A stretch of DNA of 64,000 nt from contig CALFXJ010000013.1 of the NCBI GenBank assembly GCA_937958105.1, positions 123,149-187,148 of the forward strand, written 5' to 3'. Below the pieces are notes generated by a model. The model was not told the origin of the DNA. It saw only the letters and a program-made list of their open reading frames with translations, and searched no databases. Made by a program: the position numbers and the translations under genes. Each line of letters opens with the position of its first letter. Position 1 is the first letter of the stretch. Below, piece by piece: positions 26,329-36,189 of this stretch. The stretch comes from an uncultured Cellvibrio sp. GTDB taxonomy: Bacteria > Pseudomonadota > Gammaproteobacteria > Pseudomonadales > Cellvibrionaceae.

Positions 26329-29300
26329 TTACTGATTAAAAGAAATATCCAGTAGATGTAATTCCGTATCTCCTTGTTTCAGAGGCCGGACCGCCAGATA
26401 GACCTGATGTCTGCCGACAGCCTCGCTGAAGGTTATCCTCTCTTTAGCATAGGCATCGAGTTCAGTTTCGGTGCTCACACCGGTTGCCACAACCGGTCCG
26501 TCCGGCTGGTCAATCCTCAACTCATACGCCCACTCTGTGGAAGTCTTTGTCATCCAGCGGCCCAACAGCACTGACTTGACGCCGCGCAGATCATACTCAC
26601 CTAAAGGCGCCACTCGCCATGCACCGCCACCGGCGGTAGTCATCAGCGTGCTCAGCTGAAAATAGTTACCCAGCTTGTAGTCATTCGGCACTGTTGTTCT
26701 GTCGAACAGACTGGTCAGCAGGAAGCGTGGCACTCGCAGGCTCAACGATTCACTGACGGTGATGGGCCCGATGACATCGCCCCCTTTATCGGTGTAGGAC
26801 ACGGATAATGTGTAAGCCTGGCCAAATAACGCTGCCTCTTCGCCACTCATCCGGACATCCCGCGCGAACAACTCCTGAGTAATTTTGTGCTCACGCAACG
26901 CGAGTTTGCCGGACAGCGGTAAGCTGTCGACCTGAATGGTCTCTCCGTAAGAAAGGACATAAGTAGCCAAGGCTTTGCGATCATCTTCATTCAGGTGCGC
27001 AAATGACGGCATTGCTGTTTCACCCCACACGCCGGCTCCACCGTCGCCAATTTTTTTGATCAGATAGGCCAGGCCTTGCGGGTCGTTCTGATAACGTGCA
27101 GCCACCGAAGTGAATGACGGGCCCACCGACGCTGCATCAACCTGGTGGCAAGCCGTACAGGCATTGGCCTCAACCAGTTCCTTGCCGACGATGGCGGCAC
27201 CGGCTGTCTGATGCCCTTCCGAGGCGGACTGACTGTCGAGGCTGCCAAAATCAAACTGCACCACAGCCTTACTGGCATCACCCTCTTTCGCTGTTATCTT
27301 GCCGTCTTCCTTATCGGTAATTTCGATACGGTAATCCAGCGAGCGGGTTCCCGGCCAATAGAACGAGCTGTTGCCGTCCAGAACAATGTTGATATTGGCA
27401 GGTTCGTTACCAACATCCAGTTGTGTTTCGGCGGTCGCACTGCTGCCGTGAGTATCTGTAGCTGTCAGGCGCACCAGATAGCTTCCCGCTTCGGTAAAGT
27501 TTACCGTGATGGTCTCACTGTCACCCAAGGATTTGCGGGTAGAAGAGTTGCCTACCATCTCCGAGGTCCAGCTGAAGCTGATGTCGTCACCGTCCAGGTC
27601 AACGCTCTTCGCTGCTGACACTTTCGTGACCAGCGGTACTGCTCCCTGGGCAGTTTCAACAGTGATTGCCGGACTTGGGGGACGGTTGCCCGGACCTACG
27701 TATTCAATCCGCGACAATCCTGAATCCGGGTTACCGGTAAACCAGGCCGTGCCGTATTCCAGAACATAGAGGCTGCCATCCGGCGCGAACCGTGCGGCAA
27801 TCGGTAAGGTGTAGTTGATCTGGGGAGCAAAGGGTTCGATCTTCTGAATACGACCGAAGTCGTCAAAGCTGACTACTTTTACCCAATTGCGCATGAAGTC
27901 CAGGACAAACAGCTTACCGTCGTAGTATTCGGGATAGCGATGATTGCTGGCCGGGTAATTTTTGGAGCGGTAGAGGTCTGCAATCAATGGAGTACGTCCG
28001 CCGCTGCCCATCTCCGGGAAGGTTTCGGACACAGCGTAGGGATACCAGATCCACGCCGGCTGCGCAGGCGGCAATTGCTTGAGCCCTGTGTTGCGCGGCG
28101 AGTTGTTCATGGGCGCCAGGGGGTTGAACAGGCGGCCTGATTTTTCTGTCTCAAAATCGTATTCGAAGTAAGGCTGATTATTCCCGATCATCAACGGCCA
28201 GCCGAAGTTGCCAGCTTCAGTGACACGGTTGATTTCATCATAGCCCCGTGAGCCCTGAGTCTCCGAATTCAGACTCGCATCGGGACCCACGTCTCCGAAA
28301 AACAGAGTTCCCGTATCGCCGTCATACCTGACGGTAAACGGATTGCGGACGCCCATGACATAGATTTCCGGACGTCCTTCATTACTGTCAGAAAATAAAT
28401 TACCGGTCGGAATTTTGTAGGTGCCATCTTCCTGCGGAATGATGCGCAGAATTTTTCCGCGCAGATCCTGGGTATTACCTGCCCCGCGCAGCGCATCGAA
28501 ATGTGCACGGTCTTCGCGCATATCAATAGGCGCGTAACCATTCTGCTCGTGGGGGTTGGTGTTGTCCCCCGTAGAGAAATAGACCTCTCCATCTTTACCA
28601 AAGGCAATGTCACCGCCGGTGTGACAGCAGGTTTCTTCAATCGGATATTCAAGCAGAACCTGTTCGGAGGCAGCATTAATCTGGTGGTCCTGCCACTTGA
28701 AGCGGGCCAGACGCTGCCAGTAACTGCCGTCTTCTTTACGTGCGTTATAACCTACATAAATCCAGGACGTCTGGGCGAAGTCCGGCGGAACACCCAGGCC
28801 GATCAAGCCCCATTCAAAATACCCGTGGTAGCCCACTTCGATCTGGCCAGCGTCGCGGATCTCGCCCGTCTTGAAGTCCACCAGTTTAAACGTACCGGGA
28901 CGCTCGGCGATTAATGCATCACCGTTGGCAAAGAAATCAAAGCTCATCGGCTCATTAAGACCTTGCACTAATGTCTTTTTGACAAAGCGATTGTGCTCAG
29001 GACGGGCGCGACTGTAGTCCAGTTTTGGTTTTCCACCTACGGCATATTTCAAACCGCCGAGCAGGTGATCAAGAAACATCTTGTCGGAAAAAATTTCGGA
29101 GGTATGCCCCAGGCCAGTGTAAAAAGATCGGCCGCCGTCGTAATCATGGTACCAGGCGATCGGATGATACTCTCCGTGCAGGCCACCGATGTACGTACTC
29201 TCGTCCAGCATCAACAGATCTTTTTTGAAAGGATAGAGATCTCGGTAGTCGTACCATTCGTCAACCATGCTGAACGTTTCCGGAAAATGTTCAGTCGACG

Positions 29301-29847
29301 GATGCTGATGAGCCGTAACATTCAATTGCGCGCGCTGAACATTACTGGGACTGTTTGGGTGGCTTTTGAAGACGCCGCCGACCAGATTACGAAACCAGTA
29401 CCAGTCTCCGTCCCACTCCGTATCCGCCGCAGAGTGAATACCAACAAAGCCCCCACCCGCCTGGATAAAGCGCTCCATTGCCACTTCCTGATCTTCGTTC
29501 AGAACATCCTGAGTAGTATTCAGGAATACGATGGCGTTATAGGTAGATAATTCAGCATCGTTAAAGAGACTCGAATCTTCTGTGGAGACTACCGTAAAAC
29601 CGTGTTCGGTCCCCAGCTTTTCCAGTGCTGCAATTCCCGCCGGGATAGAGTCGTGACGCCAGCCGCTGGTCTTGGAAAATACCAGCACGCGCGCACCCTG
29701 AATATCCTGGGCAAATGCTGCATCGCTTACCTTGGTACCCGTCGTACCCCGGGTATCTTTTTCAGCTTCGTCGCAGGAAACCAGTAAGGTACAAGCCAGC
29801 AGGCCTGTAACGAGTGAGGTCGTTATTCTTTGCGTAAAATTATTCAT
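26329..29847 (-). CDS. Multidomain lipoprotein: ThuA + PQQ-type sugar dehydrogenase + PKD + cytochrome c
   Basis: 1172-residue exported lipoprotein (lipobox LLACTLLVSCDEA, Cys about 25). Domains in order: ThuA-like glutamine-amidotransferase fold (about 50-270; VLVFSKTSGWRHDSIPAG, GGGFVGIHSAADTEWDGDWY); glucose/sorbosone dehydrogenase-type six-blade propeller (about 285-725; ALIAERPGTFKLVD, EETCCHTGGDIAFGKDGEVY, GVRNPFTVRYDGDTG); PKD-like domain (about 730-820); class I cytochrome c with CTACHQVDAASVGPSF (CxxCH) and a distal Met in GETAMPSFAHL (about 895-985); and a beta-sandwich resembling CBM6-type carbohydrate-binding modules (about 1060-1172). Likely oxidises a carbohydrate at the cell surface or periplasm and passes electrons to its own haem. 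Substrate unknown; cofactor binding inferred from the fold. Confidence 0.88.
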   Translation of the reverse strand: MNNFTQRITTSLVTGLLACTLLVSCDEAEKDTRGTTGTKVSDAAFAQDIQGARVLVFSKTSGWRHDSIPAGIAALEKLGTEHGFTVVSTEDSSLFNDAELSTYNAIVFLNTTQDVLNEDQEVAMERFIQAGGGFVGIHSAADTEWDGDWYWFRNLVGGVFKSHPNSPSNVQRAQLNVTAHQHPSTEHFPETFSMVDEWYDYRDLYPFKKDLLMLDESTYIGGLHGEYHPIAWYHDYDGGRSFYTGLGHTSEIFSDKMFLDHLLGGLKYAVGGKPKLDYSRARPEHNRFVKKTLVQGLNEPMSFDFFANGDALIAERPGTFKLVDFKTGEIRDAGQIEVGYHGYFEWGLIGLGVPPDFAQTSWIYVGYNARKEDGSYWQRLARFKWQDHQINAASEQVLLEYPIEETCCHTGGDIAFGKDGEVYFSTGDNTNPHEQNGYAPIDMREDRAHFDALRGAGNTQDLRGKILRIIPQEDGTYKIPTGNLFSDSNEGRPEIYVMGVRNPFTVRYDGDTGTLFFGDVGPDASLNSETQGSRGYDEINRVTEAGNFGWPLMIGNNQPYFEYDFETEKSGRLFNPLAPMNNSPRNTGLKQLPPAQPAWIWYPYAVSETFPEMGSGGRTPLIADLYRSKNYPASNHRYPEYYDGKLFVLDFMRNWVKVVSFDDFGRIQKIEPFAPQINYTLPIAARFAPDGSLYVLEYGTAWFTGNPDSGLSRIEYVGPGNRPPSPAITVETAQGAVPLVTKVSAAKSVDLDGDDISFSWTSEMVGNSSTRKSLGDSETITVNFTEAGSYLVRLTATDTHGSSATAETQLDVGNEPANINIVLDGNSSFYWPGTRSLDYRIEITDKEDGKITAKEGDASKAVVQFDFGSLDSQSASEGHQTAGAAIVGKELVEANACTACHQVDAASVGPSFTSVAARYQNDPQGLAYLIKKIGDGGAGVWGETAMPSFAHLNEDDRKALATYVLSYGETIQVDSLPLSGKLALREHKITQELFARDVRMSGEEAALFGQAYTLSVSYTDKGGDVIGPITVSESLSLRVPRFLLTSLFDRTTVPNDYKLGNYFQLSTLMTTAGGGAWRVAPLGEYDLRGVKSVLLGRWMTKTSTEWAYELRIDQPDGPVVATGVSTETELDAYAKERITFSEAVGRHQVYLAVRPLKQGDTELHLLDISFNQ

Positions 29848-30157
29848 GGGACACCTATCTCAGATCGTGAAGGCCCCAGCGCAACAACCGGTAAGAAAAG
29901 TCATGATTCAGATAAGGACTGCGCTGGATACCCTGGCGGCAGGCTTCTGCACCCTTGGTTTTTTATTCCACATATAAAAAGGCGCCAGAGCAAAGCAGGA
30001 TATGGCCGGAGTGTAGCAGCGGCCTTAAAGGCGTGCATCTCGATTTACATTTATAAACAATGACTATAAGCCCGAAAAACGAACCATTGAATGTCGTAGA
30101 GATGCCCCGAAAGGCGAAACCGGTTTCATGGATGATAATACAACCGGTGACCCATGA
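29848..30157. other. Intergenic region between sensor protein and ThuA-PQQ lipoprotein
   Basis: 310 bp with no gene. It should hold the promoter of the minus-strand ThuA-PQQ gene; an AT-rich stretch near 29960-29980 is the only candidate -10 region. No clear terminator for the upstream sensor gene. Confidence 0.45.
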
Positions 30158-32398
30158 TTACGGAAGCCTCGTCTCCGTATCCTCACTGCCCAGCCAGCGC
30201 TGCAGACGGAGCTCCAGTTCGTCGTAGCGGATAGGTTTGGCGATAAAGTCATCCATTCCCGCGGTCAGACAATTGTTCTGATCTTCCTCATTAACAGCAG
30301 CGATGACAGCAATGATCGGCAGATGGCGACTGCTGTTCTGCGCTTTTTCCGTTGCGCGGATTTTCTGTGCGGCAAGCAGACTGTCCTGTTCTCGCATATC
30401 GTAGTCCATGAGGACCAGGTCAAAATTTTCTTTCTCGAGTATCTCCACCGCCTCCGAGCCGGTCGTCGCCAGCTGAACATAGCAACCGGACTTCTTCAAC
30501 ATGGCTGATATCACCATCTGGTCAACACGATGGTCATTGACGAGCAGAACTTTCCTGGCCGGAGATACAGGCGCAGTTTCTTCTTTAGTTATTTTTCCAC
30601 CAACCACCACATCCACAGACTCTTCTGGTGCATTCAAAAGTTTATGGACAGCAACTTCATACAGACGCCGACGCATGATCGGTTTTTCAATACAGGATAC
30701 CTGCGGATAATTTGCCAGGTGTGCTTTGACTTCCGGCGTGTCGCTTTGGAGGATGCTCATAGCCAGGACTTGTTTGACGCCGGCAAACTGAGGATCGGCA
30801 GCCACATCTTTGGAGAGCACCAACGCATTCAGGTTATTCAACCGGCTGTAGATCAACAGCAGATCAACCGGACGACTCCTGCTGAAAGAATTCAGCTTTT
30901 TTAACGCCTGTTCATGGCCGCTTACCGTTGCAACTGACATGCCCCAGACAGTCATTTCGTCAGCCAGAGCAATCGCGTTGCTTTCCGGCATATCCACCAG
31001 CAGTGCCCGCTTGCCCCGCAGCTTCTGTTCAGCACCAAAGCGTTTTTCTTCATGGGAGACAATACCGAGCTTCACGTTGATGAACGTTCGATGTCCACGT
31101 TCCCGGTTTGTCATCACATGGACACTGCCGCCCATGCACGCCGCCAGGCCTTTACAGATGGATATGCCGATACCCGTGTGTTGATCGTCCGCTTCTGCCA
31201 GTGGCGCCCGCTCGGCCTCGCCGGGAGAAGCCGCCCTTTCGCTGTCACTGATGATAATCTGCAGTTCGCCCACATCTTCCTGACGGGTGTCCGAATGAAA
31301 GCGGGCTTCAATAAATACGTGATCAATCGCCGCCGTCTTCAAAGCGTGGTTTAACAGGGTGCTGAAGATCTGCCCAAGGCGCAGCACATCACCCTTTACC
31401 CGCAACGGCAACTGCGGATCAAACAGATAGTAAAGCTCAACGCCCTGTTGATGGGCATCCAGTGAAAACTCTTCCACCAGCCTTTCCAGAGTGCGTCGCA
31501 GATCAAACACGCTTTCTTCCAACTGCAGTCTTTTGGTCGTGATCTTGGAGAAGTCCACGACATTGTTGACCAGGTCCAGCTGACGCTCAGCCGCCTTGCT
31601 CGCCATGGTGAGCAATTCACGTTGCTTTTCAGACATCTGATCGCTGTCGATCAGCGTAAGCGTTTCCAGGATGTCGCCCAGGGATGAGCGAAACTCCTGA
31701 CTGAGGTTAATCAGAAATTCATTCTTTAATTCGTTGGCAGCTCTGGAATTGCGCTGCTCATGTTCCAGTCCTTTGGCCCGTTCGCGCAGCGCGTAGTTTG
31801 CTTCCAATCTTTCCCAATAGGCCAGCGACGTCGTCTTGGCCTGATGGCTGATCATGATGAAGAACACCAGCATGATGGAGCCGTACAGGTAACCATCTAC
31901 ATCACCGAGCAAAATCGCGGTTACCGCAGCAGGTACCTGGCCGATAAACAGGTAGATCGTAAGGAAGTAGCGGTATGGCGCAAATACGTTAGCGACGCTG
32001 GAATAAAACACCACGGAGTACAGCCACATGACCAGGGTTTCATCGCGCATCCCCTGCACCCAGGTCAAGCTGACGAGGATCACGCTCCACCAGGCGGCGC
32101 CAAGGCAGGAGGCTACAAAGTATTGATTGCGCCAGCGAGTAGGCGCGCGAGCGTAGAGGGTATCGAACCGAAACAGGTAATAACTGCGTAGCAAGGTGAC
32201 CAGGAGCAGGCCAACGACCAGCACCACAGCGAGATTGTGTTCCCGCTCGATAAAATCACCGAAAGCGAGACACAAGGCAAACACCAGAAAATTAAGGATC
32301 AGGCCACGGCGGCTGTATTTGGCAACCCTAGCATCGGTGTCGCGCATAATCTGGCGATCTTTCTGGACTTTGGAGGCAGGAACAAAAAAATGAAACAT
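30158..32398 (-). CDS. Degenerate hybrid sensor histidine kinase (pseudokinase) with two receiver domains
   Basis: 746-residue membrane protein. An N-terminal sensor of about six membrane helices (about 30-185), a coiled stretch, then a HisKA-like helical hairpin (about 220-290), HATPase-like domain (about 325-460) and two receiver domains (about 475-590 and 620-740). The key histidine is lost: where kinases have SHELRTPL, this reads LSQEFRSSL (CAG codon). The N-box reads LLNHALKTA, with His in place of Asn, and the DxGxG region reads SDSERAASPG; only the G2-type GIGISICKGL remains. The first receiver has IYSR in place of the phospho-Asp; the second is intact (LVLMDYDM, with Lys in AKPI). It cannot autophosphorylate by the usual route and may act as a scaffold or phosphate acceptor from another kinase. 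Confidence 0.88.
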   Translation of the reverse strand: MFHFFVPASKVQKDRQIMRDTDARVAKYSRRGLILNFLVFALCLAFGDFIEREHNLAVVLVVGLLLVTLLRSYYLFRFDTLYARAPTRWRNQYFVASCLGAAWWSVILVSLTWVQGMRDETLVMWLYSVVFYSSVANVFAPYRYFLTIYLFIGQVPAAVTAILLGDVDGYLYGSIMLVFFIMISHQAKTTSLAYWERLEANYALRERAKGLEHEQRNSRAANELKNEFLINLSQEFRSSLGDILETLTLIDSDQMSEKQRELLTMASKAAERQLDLVNNVVDFSKITTKRLQLEESVFDLRRTLERLVEEFSLDAHQQGVELYYLFDPQLPLRVKGDVLRLGQIFSTLLNHALKTAAIDHVFIEARFHSDTRQEDVGELQIIISDSERAASPGEAERAPLAEADDQHTGIGISICKGLAACMGGSVHVMTNRERGHRTFINVKLGIVSHEEKRFGAEQKLRGKRALLVDMPESNAIALADEMTVWGMSVATVSGHEQALKKLNSFSRSRPVDLLLIYSRLNNLNALVLSKDVAADPQFAGVKQVLAMSILQSDTPEVKAHLANYPQVSCIEKPIMRRRLYEVAVHKLLNAPEESVDVVVGGKITKEETAPVSPARKVLLVNDHRVDQMVISAMLKKSGCYVQLATTGSEAVEILEKENFDLVLMDYDMREQDSLLAAQKIRATEKAQNSSRHLPIIAVIAAVNEEDQNNCLTAGMDDFIAKPIRYDELELRLQRWLGSEDTETRLP

Positions 32399-32452
32399 GC
32401 GTTGAGGCCCTGTCGAGATTTGCTGCGATGAGGTTACCGCATGGGCGGCGCA

Positions 32453-32656
32453 TTATTGTTTTTGAAGCATTTCCACCAGCACGGTCTTGATGATAAAACC
32501 CAGGAGGCCCAGGCCAAGCGCCAGAAACAGGATAAACGTACCGAATTTTCCTGCCTTCGATTTACGTGCCAGATCCCACACGATAAACACCATGAAGGCA
32601 ATTAATCCACCAATACCAATATAGAGTGACCAGGTTTCAAATTGCTCAACTGTCAT
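32453..32656 (-). CDS. DUF2788 family small membrane protein
   Basis: 67-residue (69 from an upstream GTG) protein with two membrane helices: SLYIGIGGLIAFMVFIVWDL and GTFILFLALGLGLLGFIIKT, joined by a short basic loop ARKSKAGKF. This is the DUF2788 pattern, widespread in pseudomonads with no known function. It lies 54 nt upstream of the pseudokinase gene on the same strand, so the two may be co-transcribed. Confidence 0.87.
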   Translation of the reverse strand: MTVEQFETWSLYIGIGGLIAFMVFIVWDLARKSKAGKFGTFILFLALGLGLLGFIIKTVLVEMLQKQ

Positions 32657-32816
32657 ATCCACACCACTTCAGAGGCCTATGATTCGGAGCGCTGCGCTCA
32701 ACGCCGTTGCGAAATGGCTCACATTGTAGCTAATGCATACAAGTTAGTGGAATATGTTTTCCACGAGGTCTCTGATCGAGACGTTTGATTCCTGGTCGTG
32801 CCGCTAACGCAACAGT

Positions 32817-34217
32817 CTAGTCTTCAAGGCGCCAGCCGCCGCCGAGAGCCTTGTATAAATCCACGGCGGCATTCAGGCGCGCCTGCCGCTGCTGGGCCAA
32901 TTGGTCCTGAGCCTGAAACAGGCTGCGTTGCGCATCAAGCAGAGCGAGCAGATCATCACTGCCCTCGCGGTAACGCACTTCGGTCAACCGCAGGGTAGCC
33001 TGAGCCTGGGCCACAATCTCTGCCTGGCGCTGTTCCTGAGCCGCGTTGACTGACGTACGATCCAGCGCATCATCCACTTCCTGCAAGGCGGTATAGATAG
33101 TCCTGCGATATTGCTCTAAGAGACTGATGCGCTGTGACTCGCTGAGCTTCACCTGATTGCGCAGACGGCCGCCATCAAACAAGGTTTGCGCCAGCGACAC
33201 GCTCCAGCCGACGGAATCGCTGGCGTTGCTCAGGGAAAACAATGCGGCGGTGGCTTTGCCCGCAGAGGCCGTAAGCTGCACTCCAGGCAGCAAAGCTGCG
33301 CGTGCCGCAGCGACATTGGCATCTGCCGCCTGCAGTTGAGCTTCCACACTGGCCAGATCAGGGCGACGAACAATGATGTCGGCGGGCACTCCGGCATCAA
33401 TCTCCGGCAGTGCGATATCCATGATTGCTTCTTCCGATAACGTAAAGTTCTGCGGTACCCGGCCAATCAACACCGCCAGCGCAGCACGAGTCTGACGAGC
33501 CTGCAGTTCCAGTGGCGGTAAGGCCGCTGATTGGCTCAACAGATTAGTGCGTTGGCGGGCAAGATCTGCGGCTGTGGCAGCGCCGTTGCGGTAACGGACA
33601 TCCACAATGTCATAAACCCGCTGGGCAATGCGGATATTTTCCCGCGCTGTTTCGATACGAGCCTGTAAGGACAGCCATTGAAACCAGCTGCTGGCTACTG
33701 CACCGGTCAGGCTGAGACGTGCAGATTCATGATCAAACTCACTGGCTTTGAAGGCAGCCTCTGCTGCTGCAACACTGGCGGAAACACGGCCCCATAAATC
33801 CACCTCGTAGCTTGCACCCAGAGATACGCGGCTCGATTCACCCTTCTGCCATTCTCCATCCGCGTCGCGATTGCGGGTCGACCCACTGGAAGCACTGAGA
33901 TTCAAGGAGGGAAACAGTGAAGCTCCGGCAGAATTCATCTGCAGTTCTGCCTGACGCACGCGTTCTGCTGCAATACGTAAATCCGGGCTTTGTGTTAACG
34001 CTTCGTCAATCAACTGGTTAAGCTGTGGCGACTGAAAGCCCGCCCACCAGTCGCGATTTATTTCCAAATCGGTGTTGGTTTCCGGCGCGTTCTGCCAGGT
34101 GTCGCTATATGAAATTGCTGGCCGTTCATGGCTGCTGATGGTGTGGCAGGCTGTCAGGCTGATCAGTAACGGCCACAGCAAAAACTGCTGATGAAAGAAT
34201 GATAGATATCGCTTCAT
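32817..34217 (-). CDS. Outer membrane factor of a MacAB-type exporter (NodT/OprM family)
   Basis: 466-residue outer-membrane lipoprotein channel (lipobox LLISLTACHTISS), with the two OEP repeats (VRQAELQMNSAGASLFPSLN; VKLSESQRISLLEQYRRTIY). ATG 34217 has GGAG 7 nt upstream inside the end of macB, so translation is coupled. It completes the MacA-MacB-channel tripartite set. By position beside iron genes it is comparable to OpmQ of the PvdRT-OpmQ pyoverdine exporter. Confidence 0.93.
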   Translation of the reverse strand: MKRYLSFFHQQFLLWPLLISLTACHTISSHERPAISYSDTWQNAPETNTDLEINRDWWAGFQSPQLNQLIDEALTQSPDLRIAAERVRQAELQMNSAGASLFPSLNLSASSGSTRNRDADGEWQKGESSRVSLGASYEVDLWGRVSASVAAAEAAFKASEFDHESARLSLTGAVASSWFQWLSLQARIETARENIRIAQRVYDIVDVRYRNGAATAADLARQRTNLLSQSAALPPLELQARQTRAALAVLIGRVPQNFTLSEEAIMDIALPEIDAGVPADIIVRRPDLASVEAQLQAADANVAAARAALLPGVQLTASAGKATAALFSLSNASDSVGWSVSLAQTLFDGGRLRNQVKLSESQRISLLEQYRRTIYTALQEVDDALDRTSVNAAQEQRQAEIVAQAQATLRLTEVRYREGSDDLLALLDAQRSLFQAQDQLAQQRQARLNAAVDLYKALGGGWRLED

Positions 34218-34221
34218 CGTG

Positions 34222-36189
34222 TTACTCCGTAGCCAAAGCTGCAACAGGATCAAGGCGGGCAGCCTTGCGTGCAGGCAAGTAGCCGAAAATCAAACCCGTC
34301 GCAAAAGCACAACCGAATGCCAGGGCCACCGGTGCCAGTGAGTAAGAGATCGGCGTTCCCAGATAATTAATCAGTGCGGCACTGCCTAATCCAAGCACCA
34401 CGCCGATCACGCCGCCGATGGCTGACACAACCAGCGCTTCAATCAGAAACTGTTGCAGAATATGCCGGGTACGCGCGCCGGTTGCCATGCGAATGCCGAT
34501 CTCCCTCGTCCGTTCAGTGACGCTGACCAGCATGATATTCATGACGCCGATTCCGCCAACGAGCAGGGAAATTGCGGCGATGGACGCCAGTAAAATGGTC
34601 ATCGTGTTCTGGGTTTCCGAAACCGTATCGATCAGCGATGCCATGTTAAAAATCTGAAAATCTTCCTTACCGTGACGCGCGAGCAACAGTGCATGCGCGG
34701 CTGTCTGTACTTCAGACATCTTTTGCGTATCTGCCACAGCAATGGTGACGTTGCGTAAAAATGTCTGCCCGAATATACGCAGGCTGCCCGTGGTGTAAGG
34801 CACGAAGACAATATTATCCTGATCATCCCCCCGTGGTGACGCGCCCTGCTCTGCGGCAACACCGATCACCTGAAACAAAATATTATTGATGATGATGTAA
34901 TGGCCCAGCGGATCACTGCCGCCAAATAATTTTTCTGCAACAGTTTTACCAATCACGGCTACCGTTGCATAACTCTGCTCATCTTCTTCGGTAAAAAACG
35001 TACCCCTTGCCATTGTCCAGTTACGTGCGACAGGAAATAAATGGGATGTAGCATTGATTTCTGCGCTGTGGTCTTCTGTCTCATAGCGCAGGGTGTAACT
35101 GCCCGTCAGCTCCGGCACGGCAGCAAGAATATCGGGCAAGGTATTTAACGCATCAACATCGGCGGGCACCAGCGATGAGGTACTCCACCGTCCACCGCGC
35201 TCATTGGGTCCGCCCGGGCGAACCAGCAGCAGATTGCTGCCCATGGCGCTGATGCGGTCGACTACGGCCTGCTTGGCGCCGTCACCGATGGCGAGCATGG
35301 TGATGACCGAAGCAACACCAATCACAATCCCGAGCAGCGTCAATACCGTACGGAAGATATTGCCAAATAGCGAACGCAGCGCTGTTTTTCCTGCGGCCAC
35401 TAATTCGCTGATCAGGCTGGGTTCGCCGCGCAGGGTCTTGGCGGTGTCCGGCGCGGCAGACTCACTGTCTTTTTCCGCGGCTGGCCCCGGATCACTGATG
35501 ATCACCCCATCACGAATTTCGATCAGTCGATGCGCATGAGCGGCTACTTTCGCATCGTGTGTAATCAGAATGATGGTGTGGCCTTGCGCCGACAGATTTT
35601 CCAGCAGAGCAATCACGTCGCTGCCACTGCGACTGTCGAGCGCGCCTGTCGGTTCGTCGGCAAGAATAATCTGCCCGCCGTTCATCAGTGCGCGGGCAAT
35701 GGAAACACGTTGCTGCTGGCCGCCGGAAAGCTGGTTGGGTCGATGATGCAAACGCTCTCCCAGCCCCAGCGAGGTCAACAGCTCTGCCGCCCGCTGGCGC
35801 CGTTCCTGCGGCGGCATCCCTGAATAACTCGCCGGTAATTCAACGTTTTCACAGGCACTGACACCCGGCAGCAGGTTGTAGCTCTGAAAGACAAAGCCAA
35901 AGGCTTCGCGGCGTAACCGTGCGAGGTCATCACGTTCAAAGGAGGACACATCCCGGCCCGCAAAAAAATATGCACCGCTGGTAGGACGATCCAGACAACC
36001 CAGGATATTCATCAAGGTGGATTTACCGGAACCTGAAGCCCCCATGATGGCGACAAATTCCCCGGGATAAATTTTCAGATCGACGCCGTGTAAAACCTGC
36101 GTCGCCACCTCGCCGTTGCGAAAGGTTTTGGTGACTCCGCGCAGTTCAATCAGCGGCGTATCGCTGGTAAAGACGTCGGAAAGAGTCAT
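34222..36189 (-). CDS. macB: MacB-type ABC transporter (ATPase-permease fusion)
   Basis: 655-residue inner-membrane mechanotransmission ABC protein. N-terminal nucleotide-binding domain (about 10-240): Walker A GASGSGKSTLMNILGC, Q-loop FVFQSYNLLPG, signature LSGGQQQRVSIARAL, Walker B IILADEPTGALD, His-loop ITHD. Then four membrane helices with a large periplasmic domain (about 285-655), ending in the FtsX-like region ERTREIGIRMATGARTRHIL. Drives export of a substrate from the periplasm through the outer channel. Its start shares one base with the macA stop. PvdT, which exports pyoverdine, is the same architecture. Confidence 0.95.
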   Translation of the reverse strand: MTLSDVFTSDTPLIELRGVTKTFRNGEVATQVLHGVDLKIYPGEFVAIMGASGSGKSTLMNILGCLDRPTSGAYFFAGRDVSSFERDDLARLRREAFGFVFQSYNLLPGVSACENVELPASYSGMPPQERRQRAAELLTSLGLGERLHHRPNQLSGGQQQRVSIARALMNGGQIILADEPTGALDSRSGSDVIALLENLSAQGHTIILITHDAKVAAHAHRLIEIRDGVIISDPGPAAEKDSESAAPDTAKTLRGEPSLISELVAAGKTALRSLFGNIFRTVLTLLGIVIGVASVITMLAIGDGAKQAVVDRISAMGSNLLLVRPGGPNERGGRWSTSSLVPADVDALNTLPDILAAVPELTGSYTLRYETEDHSAEINATSHLFPVARNWTMARGTFFTEEDEQSYATVAVIGKTVAEKLFGGSDPLGHYIIINNILFQVIGVAAEQGASPRGDDQDNIVFVPYTTGSLRIFGQTFLRNVTIAVADTQKMSEVQTAAHALLLARHGKEDFQIFNMASLIDTVSETQNTMTILLASIAAISLLVGGIGVMNIMLVSVTERTREIGIRMATGARTRHILQQFLIEALVVSAIGGVIGVVLGLGSAALINYLGTPISYSLAPVALAFGCAFATGLIFGYLPARKAARLDPVAALATE

